Positions 33,660-43,071 of a DNA stretch of 64,000 nucleotides are shown piece by piece (within the stretch, counting starts at the first letter, position 1; the number at the start of each line of letters is the position of its first letter). The notes below the pieces were generated by a model. It searched no databases. It worked only from the letters and a program-made list of their open reading frames with translations, and was not told the origin of the DNA. Both the position numbers and the translations under genes were made by a program. Source of the DNA: JAAZMI01 sp050948785 (lineage in GTDB: Bacteria > Bacillota > Dethiobacteria > DTU022 > UBA8154); the NCBI GenBank assembly GCA_050948785.1, contig JBMNEM010000006.1, positions 1 through 64,000 of the forward strand, in the 5' to 3' direction.

Positions 33660-36332
33660 TTACCCTTGATGCTTTATAGCCGCTTGCGCTGCCGCCAGCC
33701 GGGCGATAGCGACACGGAAAGGCGAACAGCTTACATAATCAAGGCCAACCTGGTGGCAAAATTCAATTGACTGCGGTTCGCCCCCATGCTCTCCACAAAT
33801 GCCAAGCTTCAAACCGGGCTTTATTTCCCGACCCTTGGTTACTGCCAAAGAGACCAAACATCCGACCCCTTTTTGGTCTAAAACCACAAAGGGGTTTTCA
33901 GGTAAAATTTTCTCCTGAAGATAATAGGGCAGGAATTTTCCCTCAGCATCATCGCGGCTAAAACCAAAAGCCGTCTGCGTTAAATCGTTGGTCCCGAAAG
34001 AGAAGAAATCAGCGTGCCCGGCGATCTCATCTGCTGTAATACAGGCCCGGGGCAGCTCAATCATTGTCCCTACAGTATAGCTGAATTCCAGACCCATTTC
34101 TTGCATTACTTTGGAGGCTTCATCCTCCACAATAGCGCGCATGGCTTCCAACTCGCGGGCATGTCCGACCAAGGGGATCATAATCTCAGGATTAACTTCC
34201 AAGCCCTCTTTTTTCAAGGAAATTACAGCCTGGCAGATTGCTCTGACCTGCATCCGGTAAATTTCCGGGAAAACCAACCCGAGGCGGCAGCCTCTGTGCC
34301 CGAGCATGGGATTCATCTCTGCCAATCCCCGTGCTTTTTTTAAAAAAGCCTCTTTTTCCTGCAAATCCGGGCCCTTTTCCCCCCGTTCCAGCGCACAGGC
34401 AACCTCTACCTGAAGTTCCTCCAGGTTGGGTAAAAATTCGTGTAATGGGGGGTCCAGAAGGCGGATTGTCGTCGGCAGGCCTTCCATTTCCCGCAGGATC
34501 CCCTCAAAATCCCCCTGCTGTATAGGCAAAAGCTGAGCGAGGGCTGCCCTTCTTTCCTCCTCTGTTTCGGCCAGAATCATCTGCTGGACAACCGGAAGTC
34601 TCTTTTGTTCCATAAACATGTGTTCTGTCCGGCACAGTCCAATTCCTTCCGCTCCAAATTCCCTGGCTTTACGGGCATCTCTCGGGGTATCAGCGTTCGC
34701 TCTGACCTGCAGGCGGCGCTTTTCATCCGCCCAGGAAAGAAGCAGTTTGAATTCCGGGCTGAGCGTGGGAGGAATCAGGGGCACCTCACCAGAATAAACA
34801 TGGCCGGTAGTACCGTCAATGGAGATCGTCTCTCCCTCGCGGATAATCTGCTCACCCACCTGGAATGATCCGGCCTGCGGATCGATTTTAATCGCCTCGC
34901 AACCACTGATACAGGGTTTCCCCATACCTCTGGCCACAACAGCGGCATGGCTGGTCATCCCGCCCCGGCTGGTTAAAACACCCTCGGCAGCGACAATACC
35001 GTGAATGTCATCCGGAGTTGTTTCCGAACGCACCAGGACGACCTTTTCCCCTTCCTGACTTTTCTTTTCAGCTGTATTAGCATCAAAAACAACTTTCCCC
35101 ACAGCTGCACCGGGGGAAGCAGGTAAGCCCTTGGCCAGGGACACCAGCTCCGCAGCAGGGTCAATGCGCTGGTGCAGTAAGTGGACCAGCTGTGCGGGCT
35201 CAACTCTGAGGAGTGCTTCCTCTTTTGTAGAAATTCCCTCTTGAACAAAGTCTACAGCGATCTTTACTGCTGCCTCGGCCGTTCTTTTACCGTTTCTGGT
35301 CTGAAGAATATAGAGTTTGCCTTTTTCCATCGTTAATTCAATATCCTGCATATCCCGGTAATGCTTTTCCAAATTTGTACAGATCGAGGTAAACTCTTTA
35401 TAGATATGGGGAAACTTTTCCTTTAAAGCGGAAATAAGCAGAGGTGTGCGTATACCGGCCACAACATCTTCCCCCTGGGCATTGAACAAAAACTCGCCGT
35501 AAAGCTGTTTCTCACCCGTAGCAGGGTTTCTGGTAAAAGCCACACCTGAACCGCTATCCTCTCCCATATTGCCGAAAACCATCGCCTGGATATTTACAGC
35601 CGTGCCAAGGTGATCCGGAATTTGATTCAAACGGCGATAAACAACCGCCCGGGGATTATTCCAGGAGGCAAAAACAGCTTTGATTGCCTCCAGAAGCTGA
35701 TCATGAGGGTTTTGAGGGAAAGCCCCGCCGCTCTCCTCTTCAATAATCTGTTTGTAGCGTGCAATCACTTTTTCCCAACCCTCGGAAGGTAATTGCTGAT
35801 CACTTTGCACCTTAAAAGCTTCCTTGCATTTCTCCAGCGCCCTTTCAAAATGGCTGTGTTCAATATTCAGGACTACATCACCGTACATCTGCAAGAAGCG
35901 CCGGTAACAATCCAGAGCAAAAGTTCTGTTACCTGTAGAGCCGGCCAAAGCTTCCACCGTGTCTTCATTTAAACCAAGATTTAGAATAGTATCCATCATG
36001 CCGGGCATGGAAAAATAAGCTCCGGAGCGAATTGAAAGCAGCAAAGGGTTCTCCGGGCTTCCAAGGACTTTACCCGTTTGCCGCTCCAGCTCCCGCAGGG
36101 CTTCAAAAACTTCGGCCTTGAACTCCTCCGTAAGGGTTTCTTCCCGCCGGTAATATTCGTTACAGGCTTCGGTTGTCACAGTAAAACCTGGCGGTACCGG
36201 CATCCCCAAACGAGTCATCTCGGCCAGATTGGCCCCTTTGCCCCCTAGTAATTTTTTCATTTCCATATTTCCTTCAGCAAACATATAAACCTGTTTAGCT
36301 ATGCTCAATTTCCTTTGCCTCCTTGACGACAT
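33660..36332 (-). CDS. ppdK: Pyruvate, phosphate dikinase
   Basis: Interconverts pyruvate + ATP + Pi and PEP + AMP + PPi. About 880 residues. The N-terminal nucleotide-binding domain has LLGGKGANLAEM. The swivel domain carries the phospho-histidine loop GGMTSHAAVVARGMGKPC, in which the threonine before Ser-His is the PpsR target. The C-terminal PEP/pyruvate barrel has IGLCRTEHMF and the CGEHGG cysteine. Start is uncertain: the frame from 36332 overlaps ppsR by 38 nt, TTG at 36308 gives a family-like N-terminus, and ATG at 36284 may be too short. It is regulated by the adjacent ppsR product. Confidence 0.96.
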   Translation of the reverse strand: MSSRRQRKLSIAKQVYMFAEGNMEMKKLLGGKGANLAEMTRLGMPVPPGFTVTTEACNEYYRREETLTEEFKAEVFEALRELERQTGKVLGSPENPLLLSIRSGAYFSMPGMMDTILNLGLNEDTVEALAGSTGNRTFALDCYRRFLQMYGDVVLNIEHSHFERALEKCKEAFKVQSDQQLPSEGWEKVIARYKQIIEEESGGAFPQNPHDQLLEAIKAVFASWNNPRAVVYRRLNQIPDHLGTAVNIQAMVFGNMGEDSGSGVAFTRNPATGEKQLYGEFLFNAQGEDVVAGIRTPLLISALKEKFPHIYKEFTSICTNLEKHYRDMQDIELTMEKGKLYILQTRNGKRTAEAAVKIAVDFVQEGISTKEEALLRVEPAQLVHLLHQRIDPAAELVSLAKGLPASPGAAVGKVVFDANTAEKKSQEGEKVVLVRSETTPDDIHGIVAAEGVLTSRGGMTSHAAVVARGMGKPCISGCEAIKIDPQAGSFQVGEQIIREGETISIDGTTGHVYSGEVPLIPPTLSPEFKLLLSWADEKRRLQVRANADTPRDARKAREFGAEGIGLCRTEHMFMEQKRLPVVQQMILAETEEERRAALAQLLPIQQGDFEGILREMEGLPTTIRLLDPPLHEFLPNLEELQVEVACALERGEKGPDLQEKEAFLKKARGLAEMNPMLGHRGCRLGLVFPEIYRMQVRAICQAVISLKKEGLEVNPEIMIPLVGHARELEAMRAIVEDEASKVMQEMGLEFSYTVGTMIELPRACITADEIAGHADFFSFGTNDLTQTAFGFSRDDAEGKFLPYYLQEKILPENPFVVLDQKGVGCLVSLAVTKGREIKPGLKLGICGEHGGEPQSIEFCHQVGLDYVSCSPFRVAIARLAAAQAAIKHQG

Positions 36333-37152
36333 TTAAAATTTTACTGGCTACTTCTTCCACCGCCTTGTTGGTAACATCAAAAATCTTACACTGCAGGCGG
36401 CGCATGATCCGGCGTGAATAATCCAGCTCCTCCATAATTCTCTCCAGATCTGCATAATCAGCTTGGGCTTTTAATCCCAAGGCATTTAATCTCTCCTGGC
36501 GGATTTCCCGCAAAATAATGGGATCAAGAATTAAACCGATTACTTTACGGGAGGAAAGCCAGAAAAGTTCCGGCGGCGGTTCTACCTCCGGAACCAGAGG
36601 CAGATTTGCCACCCGTAGTTTACGACCGGCCAGATACATACTCAAGGGGGTTTTAGAAGTACGTGACACCCCAATGAGCACAACATCCGCCAGCATCAAA
36701 CCGCGGGGGTCTTTACCATCGTCGTACTTAACGGCAAATTCGATTGCTTTCACCCGGCGAAAATAATCCTCATCCATGCGGCGGATCAAACCTGGTTCCA
36801 GCCGGGGATCTTTAGGCAAAATTTTGGAAAAAGAATCCAGCATGGGACCCATGAGATCAACAATGGGCAGATTATATTTCTTTGCTTCCTCTATGATGGC
36901 CTGCCTTAACTGAGGCAAAACAAGTGTATAGGCAATCATGCCTTTACGCTCAGCTGCTTCCCGGACTACTTTCTGCAGGCGCTCCACATTGGATAAAAAC
37001 GGCTCCCGTTGCAGCTCTACCTGACCGGAATTAAACTGGCTGGCCACAGCTTTAACCACAAATTCAGCTGTTTCTCCGGTAGAGTCGGAAACAATATAAA
37101 CAAGCGGTTTACCTTCTTTCGGCAATTCCAGGAAACACCTCCTTGCCTGCAA
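36295..37152 (-). CDS. ppsR: PPDK regulatory protein (kinase/pyrophosphorylase, DUF299)
   Basis: Bifunctional enzyme: ADP-dependent kinase that inactivates PPDK by phosphorylating a threonine, and Pi-dependent phosphotransferase that reactivates it. The 285 residues carry VSDSTGETAEFVVKA (about 21-35) and the P-loop-like GVSRTSKTPLSMYLAG (about 160-175), both typical of the family. Genes for enzyme and target are adjacent and overlap, the usual arrangement. It lies 18 nt after the glyS stop. Confidence 0.95.
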   Translation of the reverse strand: MQARRCFLELPKEGKPLVYIVSDSTGETAEFVVKAVASQFNSGQVELQREPFLSNVERLQKVVREAAERKGMIAYTLVLPQLRQAIIEEAKKYNLPIVDLMGPMLDSFSKILPKDPRLEPGLIRRMDEDYFRRVKAIEFAVKYDDGKDPRGLMLADVVLIGVSRTSKTPLSMYLAGRKLRVANLPLVPEVEPPPELFWLSSRKVIGLILDPIILREIRQERLNALGLKAQADYADLERIMEELDYSRRIMRRLQCKIFDVTNKAVEEVASKILNVVKEAKEIEHS

Positions 37153-37170
37153 TTTCTACTTAATCATATT

Positions 37171-39309
37171 CTACTTTGATAAAAAATAATCCTCTGTTAA
37201 TTTATTTAACATGCGGGAGGGAAAGGTTATTTTAGAAAAATCAGCCAGCTGCAGGTAAAGGTTTTTTATTGCCAGTAAAAAAGCCAGCCTGTTGTTGCGG
37301 ATCCTTTCATCCTCGATCATCACCAGTACTTCCTCAAAAAATAAATCCAAAGGGGTTTTCAAGGAAGCCAGGGCCGCCAGCATTTCCTCCAAATCGTTTA
37401 CGGCAACGCCGGCTTCAACTCTTTTCCTGGTGCGGATATACTGCTGGTAAAGCTTTTTTTCACCTTCCTCCTGAAAAAGCTCTTCCGTTAATTCGATCCC
37501 GGGCCTGGCCTGCCGGGCCAAATTGGCTACTCTGACATAGGCGGCTGCCGCCAGGGCCAGGTTTTCACTCTGGCGATTTTTCTGTAAAAAGCTAACCCGC
37601 TGCCAGAGAAGCGCAATTTGCTCCAGGGGTATATGCAGGACAGCCTCGATCAGATCGTAATCCATGCCCTTTTCCTGAAAAAGATAGCGGAGCCTTTGCC
37701 AGGCAAACTCCTTGATCTGGGCAAGCAGCTCCTTCTGTGGCAAATCCTGCAAGTTTTTATTTTCCTCATACAAGCGGCTTAAAGCCTGTCCGAGCAGCTC
37801 CCCAAAATTCAAAGGGAAACCCTGCTCCAAGAGTATCTGTAAAAGTCCCAGACATTGACGCCTTAGCGCATAGGGATCCTGTGACCCGGTCGGGCGTATC
37901 CCCAGGGCAAAAAAAGCGGCCAGGTGATCCGCTTTGTCCGCGAGAGCCACAAGGGCTCCCGGCCTGGTGCGGGGAAGGCGATCCCCGGCAAAACGGGGCA
38001 GGTAATGTTCAAAAACAGCCGCGGCGACAGCCTCCTCTTCTCCGGAGTGGAGAGCATATTCTTTGCCCATGCTCCCTTGAAGCTCCGGAAATTCTCCCAC
38101 CATGCCGGTGGCCAGATCCGCTTTGCAAAGATAGGCAGCCCGGAGGGCAGCCTTTTTATCCCCGGCGTTAAAATCCAGCCGCTCCGCCAGGAATTGGCAG
38201 GCAGCTACCAAGCGTCTTGTTTTTTCATAAAGAGAGCCCAATCCCTCCTGAAAAAGGATCCTCTTCAGCTTTTCCACTTTACTTTCCAGGGAGGTTTTTA
38301 AATCCTCTGTATAAAAAAAGCGTGCATCGGCCAGCCGGGCTTTCAAAACTCTTTCATTGCCGCTCCGGACGATAACCGCAGGTGCAGCGCTATTGTTGGA
38401 AACAACAACAAAGAAAGAACAGATTTGCCCCTGCAGGTCCTCAACGGGAAAATAGCGCTGGTGGCTCTGCATCGTCGTAACCAGAACTTCCCGGGGTAGC
38501 TGGAGATAATTTTCCGGGAAGGAACAAAGTAAAACCTCCGGTTTTTCGACAAGAAACGTAACCTCCTCCAGCAAAACCGGGTCAATATGGGCCTTCAGCC
38601 CCTGTTCCGCAGCAGCCGCTTGCACTTTTTCGGTAATTATTTGCCTCCGGCGTTCCGGATCAACCAGCACCCCGGCTTCCTCTATAGCGGAGAAATAATG
38701 CGCCGGCTCTTTGATCACCAGCGGCCCCGGTTTCAAAAAACGGTGCCCCCTGGTTTGATTACCGGCCTTTAACCCGCCATAGGTAAAGGGGATCACCTCG
38801 GTCCCGTATAAGCAAAGGAACCAGCGTATCGGCCGGGGAAATCTAATCTTGTTTTCTCCCCAGAACATATTCTTGGGAAAGGTAAGATCTTTAACTAAAT
38901 TTGGCAGGAGCTCTATTAAAACCTCTGCTGTTTTTTCCCCGGCAACTTTTTTTATGGCGAAGAGATGTTCACCCTTTTCCGTTTTTTCAATGCTCAGCTC
39001 TTCTACCTTCAGGCCCAGCCTGCCGGCAAACCCCAGGGCGGCCTTTGTAGGGTTCCCTTCCGGGTCAAAAGCCACATGCCGCGCCGGCCCCCTGATTTTT
39101 TCTTCTTTACTGCGCTGTTCCCCGGCCAGATCCTTGACTAGTAGAACCAGACGGCGCGGGGTGCCAAAAGTCAAAACATTTCCGCAATCCAGGCGGTGTT
39201 CCTGGAAAAGCTTTTCAGCTTTTTCCTGCAGCTGTTTTAATCCTCCGGGCATAAAGCGTGCCGGAATTTCCTCAGTACCGATTTCCAATAATAAATCATG
39301 CACAACCAT
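37171..39309 (-). CDS. glyS: Glycyl-tRNA synthetase beta subunit
   Basis: Partner of GlyQ in the heterotetrameric bacterial glycyl-tRNA synthetase; it binds tRNA. The 712-residue length is typical (about 690). It starts VVHDLLLEIGTEEIPARFMPGG, contains FPKNMFWGENKIRFPRPIRW (about 140-160) and RYFPVEDLQG, and has an HD-like middle and a C-terminal anticodon-binding DALR domain that ends with ITFPSRMLN. It lies 32 nt after glyQ and is read with it under T-box control. Confidence 0.96.
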   Translation of the reverse strand: MVVHDLLLEIGTEEIPARFMPGGLKQLQEKAEKLFQEHRLDCGNVLTFGTPRRLVLLVKDLAGEQRSKEEKIRGPARHVAFDPEGNPTKAALGFAGRLGLKVEELSIEKTEKGEHLFAIKKVAGEKTAEVLIELLPNLVKDLTFPKNMFWGENKIRFPRPIRWFLCLYGTEVIPFTYGGLKAGNQTRGHRFLKPGPLVIKEPAHYFSAIEEAGVLVDPERRRQIITEKVQAAAAEQGLKAHIDPVLLEEVTFLVEKPEVLLCSFPENYLQLPREVLVTTMQSHQRYFPVEDLQGQICSFFVVVSNNSAAPAVIVRSGNERVLKARLADARFFYTEDLKTSLESKVEKLKRILFQEGLGSLYEKTRRLVAACQFLAERLDFNAGDKKAALRAAYLCKADLATGMVGEFPELQGSMGKEYALHSGEEEAVAAAVFEHYLPRFAGDRLPRTRPGALVALADKADHLAAFFALGIRPTGSQDPYALRRQCLGLLQILLEQGFPLNFGELLGQALSRLYEENKNLQDLPQKELLAQIKEFAWQRLRYLFQEKGMDYDLIEAVLHIPLEQIALLWQRVSFLQKNRQSENLALAAAAYVRVANLARQARPGIELTEELFQEEGEKKLYQQYIRTRKRVEAGVAVNDLEEMLAALASLKTPLDLFFEEVLVMIEDERIRNNRLAFLLAIKNLYLQLADFSKITFPSRMLNKLTEDYFLSK

Positions 39310-39341
39310 TTATTCACCGTCCATCGTAAAGTTATTCCCCT

Positions 39342-40208
39342 CTAACTCCCGGAAACTTTCATTAAAGAATCCCGTTGCCCCAGGTAATGCCTTCCACACT
39401 GCCGGGCCAGCTCCCTGATGCGGGCAATATAGCCGGTTCGCTCCGTAACACTGATCGCCCCGCGGGCATCAAGCAGATTAAAAACATGCGAACACTTTAA
39501 AACATAGTCATAAGCAGGTAAAACGAGTTCTTTTCCCAGGACCCGCTTTGCTTCTTTTTCATAAAGTGTAAACAGCTCCAGAAGTAAAGAAGTATCCGCC
39601 TCCTCAAAGCTGTAACAGGAATGCTCCTGTTCCGCACTTTGGAAAACATCACCATATTTTACCTGCGGTGTCCACTGCAGATCAAAAACATTGTCACATT
39701 TTTGTATAAACATGGCAATACGCTCCAGGCCATAAGTCAACTCTACGGGGACAATTTCCAAATCAAAACCCGCCACCTGCTGGAAATACGTAAACTGGGT
39801 GATCTCCATCCCATCCAGCCAGATTTCCCAGCCCAGACCCCAAGCTCCCAGGGTCGGGGATTCCCAATCATCTTCGACAAAACGAATGTCGTGTTCCTGT
39901 CGATCTATTCCCAGATGAAAAAGACTTTCCAGATAAAGATCCTGAATGTCCGCCGGAGCCGGCTTAAGAATAACCTGGTATTGAAAATGTTGATAAAGGC
40001 GGTTGGGGTTTTCCCCGTAACGCCCGTCTGCCGGGCGGCGCGAGGGCTCCACATAGGCCACCTTCCAAGGCTCCGGTCCCAGTGCCCGCAAAAAAGTGGC
40101 CGGATTCATCGTTCCGGCACCCTTTTCAATATCATAAGGCTGCCAGAGCAGGCACCCTTTCCCTACCCAAAAATCTTGCAAACTAAGAATCAACTCCTGA
40201 AAAGTCAT
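39342..40208 (-). CDS. glyQ: Glycyl-tRNA synthetase alpha subunit
   Basis: Catalytic class II synthetase subunit, 288 residues from the ATG at 40208, with GAAGGAGGTG 4-6 nt upstream. The frame extends 12 codons further into the T-box terminator, which is not coding. Conserved parts are TFQELILSLQDFW, GAGTMNPATFLRALGP, EPSRRPADGRYGENPNRLYQ and WEIWLDGMEITQFTYFQQ. It charges tRNA-Gly together with GlyS. Its expression should rise when uncharged tRNA-Gly accumulates. Confidence 0.96.
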   Translation of the reverse strand: MTFQELILSLQDFWVGKGCLLWQPYDIEKGAGTMNPATFLRALGPEPWKVAYVEPSRRPADGRYGENPNRLYQHFQYQVILKPAPADIQDLYLESLFHLGIDRQEHDIRFVEDDWESPTLGAWGLGWEIWLDGMEITQFTYFQQVAGFDLEIVPVELTYGLERIAMFIQKCDNVFDLQWTPQVKYGDVFQSAEQEHSCYSFEEADTSLLLELFTLYEKEAKRVLGKELVLPAYDYVLKCSHVFNLLDARGAISVTERTGYIARIRELARQCGRHYLGQRDSLMKVSGS

Positions 40209-40214
40209 GCCAAC

Positions 40215-40425
40215 ACCTCCTTCAAAAATAAAAAAACCCTCCATTTAGGGACGGGAATAGTCTTTCCCGCGGTTCCACCCTATTTCCCATGAAGGGCTCT
40301 CTTCCCTGGGGTATGGTTTTCGGAAGGCCTTTCGCCCGGCTGGCCCGGCCGGGTTTCCACCCACCCCGGCTCTCTGAAGCGGACTGACAATGCCTGGCTA
40401 CTTTTTCCAAACCTGCAGCGGTTCA
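40215..40425 (-). promoter_or_regulatory. Glycine T-box leader of glyQS
   Basis: The T-box core AGGGTGGAACCGCG is read on the minus strand at about 40281-40268, followed by the CGGGAA/TTCCCG stem and a CCCT/AGGG hairpin with seven T just before glyQ. Upstream, AGAGAGCCGGGGTGGG and paired GC-rich arms make a stem I-like domain. Uncharged tRNA-Gly should stabilise the antiterminator. I did not fix the specifier codon; end positions are approximate. Confidence 0.85.
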
Positions 40426-40444
40426 TTTTTCTATTTCTATTCTA

Positions 40445-40473
40445 AAATTAACAAAAAAACAAGGGGAAGTCAA
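40445..40473 (-). promoter_or_regulatory. Promoter of the glyQS leader
   Basis: On the minus strand TTGACT (40468-40473), 17-nt spacer, TAATTT (40445-40450). Confidence 0.55.
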
Positions 40474-40518
40474 GATGCAGAAAAGAGTTTGTGTGATTTA
40501 TGGCAAAAATACAGCAAT

Positions 40519-40881
40519 TTAGCGCCACTCTACCTCCAGAGAACAACGGGCCAGGAGTAAACCCAGCATACTTAGAGAGGCCAGGCGAGGAAAAGCAGCT
40601 GTGCCGAAGATACCAAGGACAAGTGGGACTCGAAACAACGTGCCTCCCGGCCGATTCACTTTAATCTTGATCTCTTTGCTTTTTTTCAGGATCCTTGACC
40701 AGATGCGGCCTCTTTTCCTGCGGGAAGTAAAAATGATCCTGCCTTCCTCTTCTAAAATAACCAGGGCTTGGAGAAGATCGCCTCCTGTCTTTTCCAACAG
40801 TTCGGCAGCTTTTTTGTAGCTTAAACCAGCTTTTCCGCTTAACATCTCTACCTGTTCCAGTGTTGCCGGCATATTAAACAA
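40519..40881 (-). CDS. UBA-like / DUF4342 protein
   Basis: A 120-residue protein. The N-terminal 45 residues form a UBA/EF-Ts-like three-helix module (AGLSYKKAAELLEKTGGDLLQALVILE). The C-terminal part matches DUF4342: a strand pair followed by a small hydrophobic segment (LFRVPLVLGIFGTAAFPRLASLSMLGLLLA) and a charged end. Function unknown; it may associate with the membrane. It follows recO on the same strand with a 45-nt gap. Confidence 0.7.
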   Translation of the reverse strand: MFNMPATLEQVEMLSGKAGLSYKKAAELLEKTGGDLLQALVILEEEGRIIFTSRRKRGRIWSRILKKSKEIKIKVNRPGGTLFRVPLVLGIFGTAAFPRLASLSMLGLLLARCSLEVEWR

Positions 40882-40926
40882 TTCCTTTCAAATTTAATCC
40901 AACTCTCCTTTATTCTGTGACATTAT

Positions 40927-41691
40927 TTAACTTTTATCCCTGGAATAATTGTTAATTTCCTCCAAAAAGGAAAGGCCCTGCAAGGAGCCGGCAGAAGTCC
41001 AGTACTGTAAAAATTGCCCGATAAAAAGTTGCAGCTCTTTTTTTTGTTCTACTCCCGCCTTGATGTTCCGGGTTTTCGCCGGCCTTAAACCCAACAGGTG
41101 GTTAGCCAGAGCCAGCGTGCCTCTGGAAAGGGTGAAAACCTCCCCTTCACGGGGACGGCACCGTTCACAAAGAATTCCCCCGGCACTATTATTCCAAAAA
41201 AAGGGGCCCTGCTCATCCCCACAATAAAGACAGCCCGTTAAATGAGGGCGATAACCAAGCAGCGAGAGCAGCTTTAATTCAAAGAACCGTGCCAGGATTT
41301 CCCCGTCAACATTTTTTTCGTCTAGACAGGACCAGCACTCTAATAGAAGATTAAAGATGGCCGGGGAGGGCTCCCCTTCTTCCACCAGCTTTTCCACAAG
41401 TTCACAAAGATACATCCCGTAGGCATAAGCCTTGACATCTCTCCTGATCTGCACAAAACTTGTCTCGATTTCCAGCTGGGTTACCGTATACAAGGATTTG
41501 CCCCTGTACAATAAAAAAAATCCGCAAGTAAAATAATCCACTCCCGCTGCCAGCCTGCTTTTGACCTTACGGGCACCGGGGGCGACAGCAGCCAGCTTGC
41601 CCCGCTCCCAGGTTAAAAGGCTTAAAAGCCGGTCTCTTTCCCCCAAGGGGCGGGAGCGTAAGATAAGCGCCCTGGTCTTTAAGAGCTTCAA
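40927..41691 (-). CDS. recO: DNA repair protein RecO
   Basis: Recombination mediator that helps RecR load RecA on SSB-covered DNA. I start it at the TTG at 41691, since GAGGGAGG lies 9 nt upstream; an ATG at 41718 places that site inside the gene. About 254 residues: the N-terminal OB fold begins LKLLKTRALILRSRPLGERD, a helical middle follows, and a zinc-binding pair CLYCGD / CERC lies near 172 and 193. The last 25 residues are helical. It lies downstream of era, as in most Firmicutes. Confidence 0.93.
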   Translation of the reverse strand: MKLLKTRALILRSRPLGERDRLLSLLTWERGKLAAVAPGARKVKSRLAAGVDYFTCGFFLLYRGKSLYTVTQLEIETSFVQIRRDVKAYAYGMYLCELVEKLVEEGEPSPAIFNLLLECWSCLDEKNVDGEILARFFELKLLSLLGYRPHLTGCLYCGDEQGPFFWNNSAGGILCERCRPREGEVFTLSRGTLALANHLLGLRPAKTRNIKAGVEQKKELQLFIGQFLQYWTSAGSLQGLSFLEEINNYSRDKS

Positions 41692-41751
41692 CAGCCTTAT
41701 TCCTCCCTCTGGCACCAAACAGCAAATTGCTTTTATTTTTTATCCGAATTT

Positions 41752-42633
41752 CTACCCGTAGCCAAATTGGTGAAGGCTGCCTTCCTTGCGGCGCCAATCC
41801 TTTTTAACCTTTACCCAAAGGTTTAGATACAGCGGATTACCTAAAATCTTTTCCAGCTCCAAACGGGCCTCTGTACCAATTTCTTTGAGCATACGGCCAT
41901 TTTTGCCAATAAGAATCATTTTCTGTGATTCTTTCTCCACGTAAATCACAGCCTGGATATCCAGTAAATTCCTGCCTTCACGTAATTTCATGCTCTCAAC
42001 CTCTACAGCTACGGAATAGGGTACTTCCTCCCGGGTCTTCAGGATAATTTTCTCCCTGATGATCTCCCCGACCAAAAATTCTTGCGGACGATCAGTCGAA
42101 AACTCCGGTGGGTAGTAAAGGGGGCCTTGGGGCAGGACCCGCACAATTTCCTCCAATAGCGGTTCCAAATTATTTCCCTGCAGGGCAGTAACCAAAAAAT
42201 GCTTTTTAAAGGCATAAAGATGCAGGTACAGGGGCAGCCATTGTTCCGTAAAAACCGGGGAAGCCAGATCTATTTTATTGGCAACCAGAAAAACAGGTGT
42301 GTCCAGATTACGCAATAAAGAAGCTATATACCTGTCTCCCCGGCGAGGCGGGCAAGTGGCTTCCACCACAAAGAGAAGCAGTTCCACTCCTTGCAGGGCC
42401 TCCCGGGCCACCTTGACCATATAAGCGCCCAGCTTGTGTTTGGGTTTATGAATGCCCGGTGTATCTAAAAATACAATCTGGGCCTTTGGTGTCGTCAGAA
42501 TAGCATGGATACGATTTCTAGTTGTTTGGGGTTTGTCAGAAACAATCGATACCTTTTTACCCAGGAAAGAATTGATCAGCGTTGACTTGCCCACATTGGG
42601 GCGTCCTATTACGGAAACAAAACCCGATTGCAT
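41752..42633 (-). CDS. era: GTPase Era
   Basis: Ribosome-biogenesis GTPase that binds the 3' end of 16S rRNA. The 293 residues carry G1 GRPNVGKST (10-18), G2 TTRNR near 42, G3 DTPGIHKPKH near 57, and G4 NKID near 119. A C-terminal KH domain includes VIYVEKESQKMILIGKNGRMLKEIG. Length is normal (about 300). It is in the ybeY-dgkA-cdd-era-recO order common to Firmicutes. Confidence 0.97.
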   Translation of the reverse strand: MQSGFVSVIGRPNVGKSTLINSFLGKKVSIVSDKPQTTRNRIHAILTTPKAQIVFLDTPGIHKPKHKLGAYMVKVAREALQGVELLLFVVEATCPPRRGDRYIASLLRNLDTPVFLVANKIDLASPVFTEQWLPLYLHLYAFKKHFLVTALQGNNLEPLLEEIVRVLPQGPLYYPPEFSTDRPQEFLVGEIIREKIILKTREEVPYSVAVEVESMKLREGRNLLDIQAVIYVEKESQKMILIGKNGRMLKEIGTEARLELEKILGNPLYLNLWVKVKKDWRRKEGSLHQFGYG

Positions 42634-42667
42634 AAACCTACCCCTTTGCCAAATACCTCATTATTTA

Positions 42668-43051
42668 TCATGATCCCTTAAACGGATAAGGTAACAGCTC
42701 CTCCAGGTTAAAAATCAGGGGTTCCCCTTCTTCCCCGGCAACGACCACCTTCAGTTTCCGGGAAAACTCCCCCAGAACCTGGCGGCAGGCACCGCAAGGC
42801 AAAGGTTTACTCTCACCATCTGCAGCAATAGCAAGCAGGGAAAAAGAGCGATAACCGGCAGCAACGGCGGCCGAGAGTGCAACTCTTTCCGCACAGATGG
42901 TTAATCCTAAAGAAGCGTTTTCGATATTCACCCCTTTGAATATCTCCCCTTCTGTGGTCAGCAGAGCAGCTCCTACCCGGTAGTCGGAATACGGAGCATA
43001 GGCAAAGGGCAGCATCTCCCGGGCCAATCTGAGCAGTCTTTGTACATCCAT
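42668..43051 (-). CDS. cdd: Cytidine deaminase
   Basis: Zinc enzyme of pyrimidine salvage that turns cytidine and deoxycytidine into the uridine forms. The 127 residues carry the zinc and catalytic residues: Cys53 and Glu55 in TICAERVAL, then Cys86 and Cys89 in PCGACRQVL. This is the small homotetrameric type with a cysteine as first zinc ligand. It lies 20 nt after the DUF881 gene and 34 nt before era. Confidence 0.96.
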   Translation of the reverse strand: MDVQRLLRLAREMLPFAYAPYSDYRVGAALLTTEGEIFKGVNIENASLGLTICAERVALSAAVAAGYRSFSLLAIAADGESKPLPCGACRQVLGEFSRKLKVVVAGEEGEPLIFNLEELLPYPFKGS

Positions 43052-43071
43052 TTAAAATCTTCCTCCTGCCG

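Noticed and set aside
39621..40292. Plus-strand frame of 223 codons over glyQ and its T-box
   Set aside because: Antisense to a firmly identified gene and to the T-box leader; no family features.
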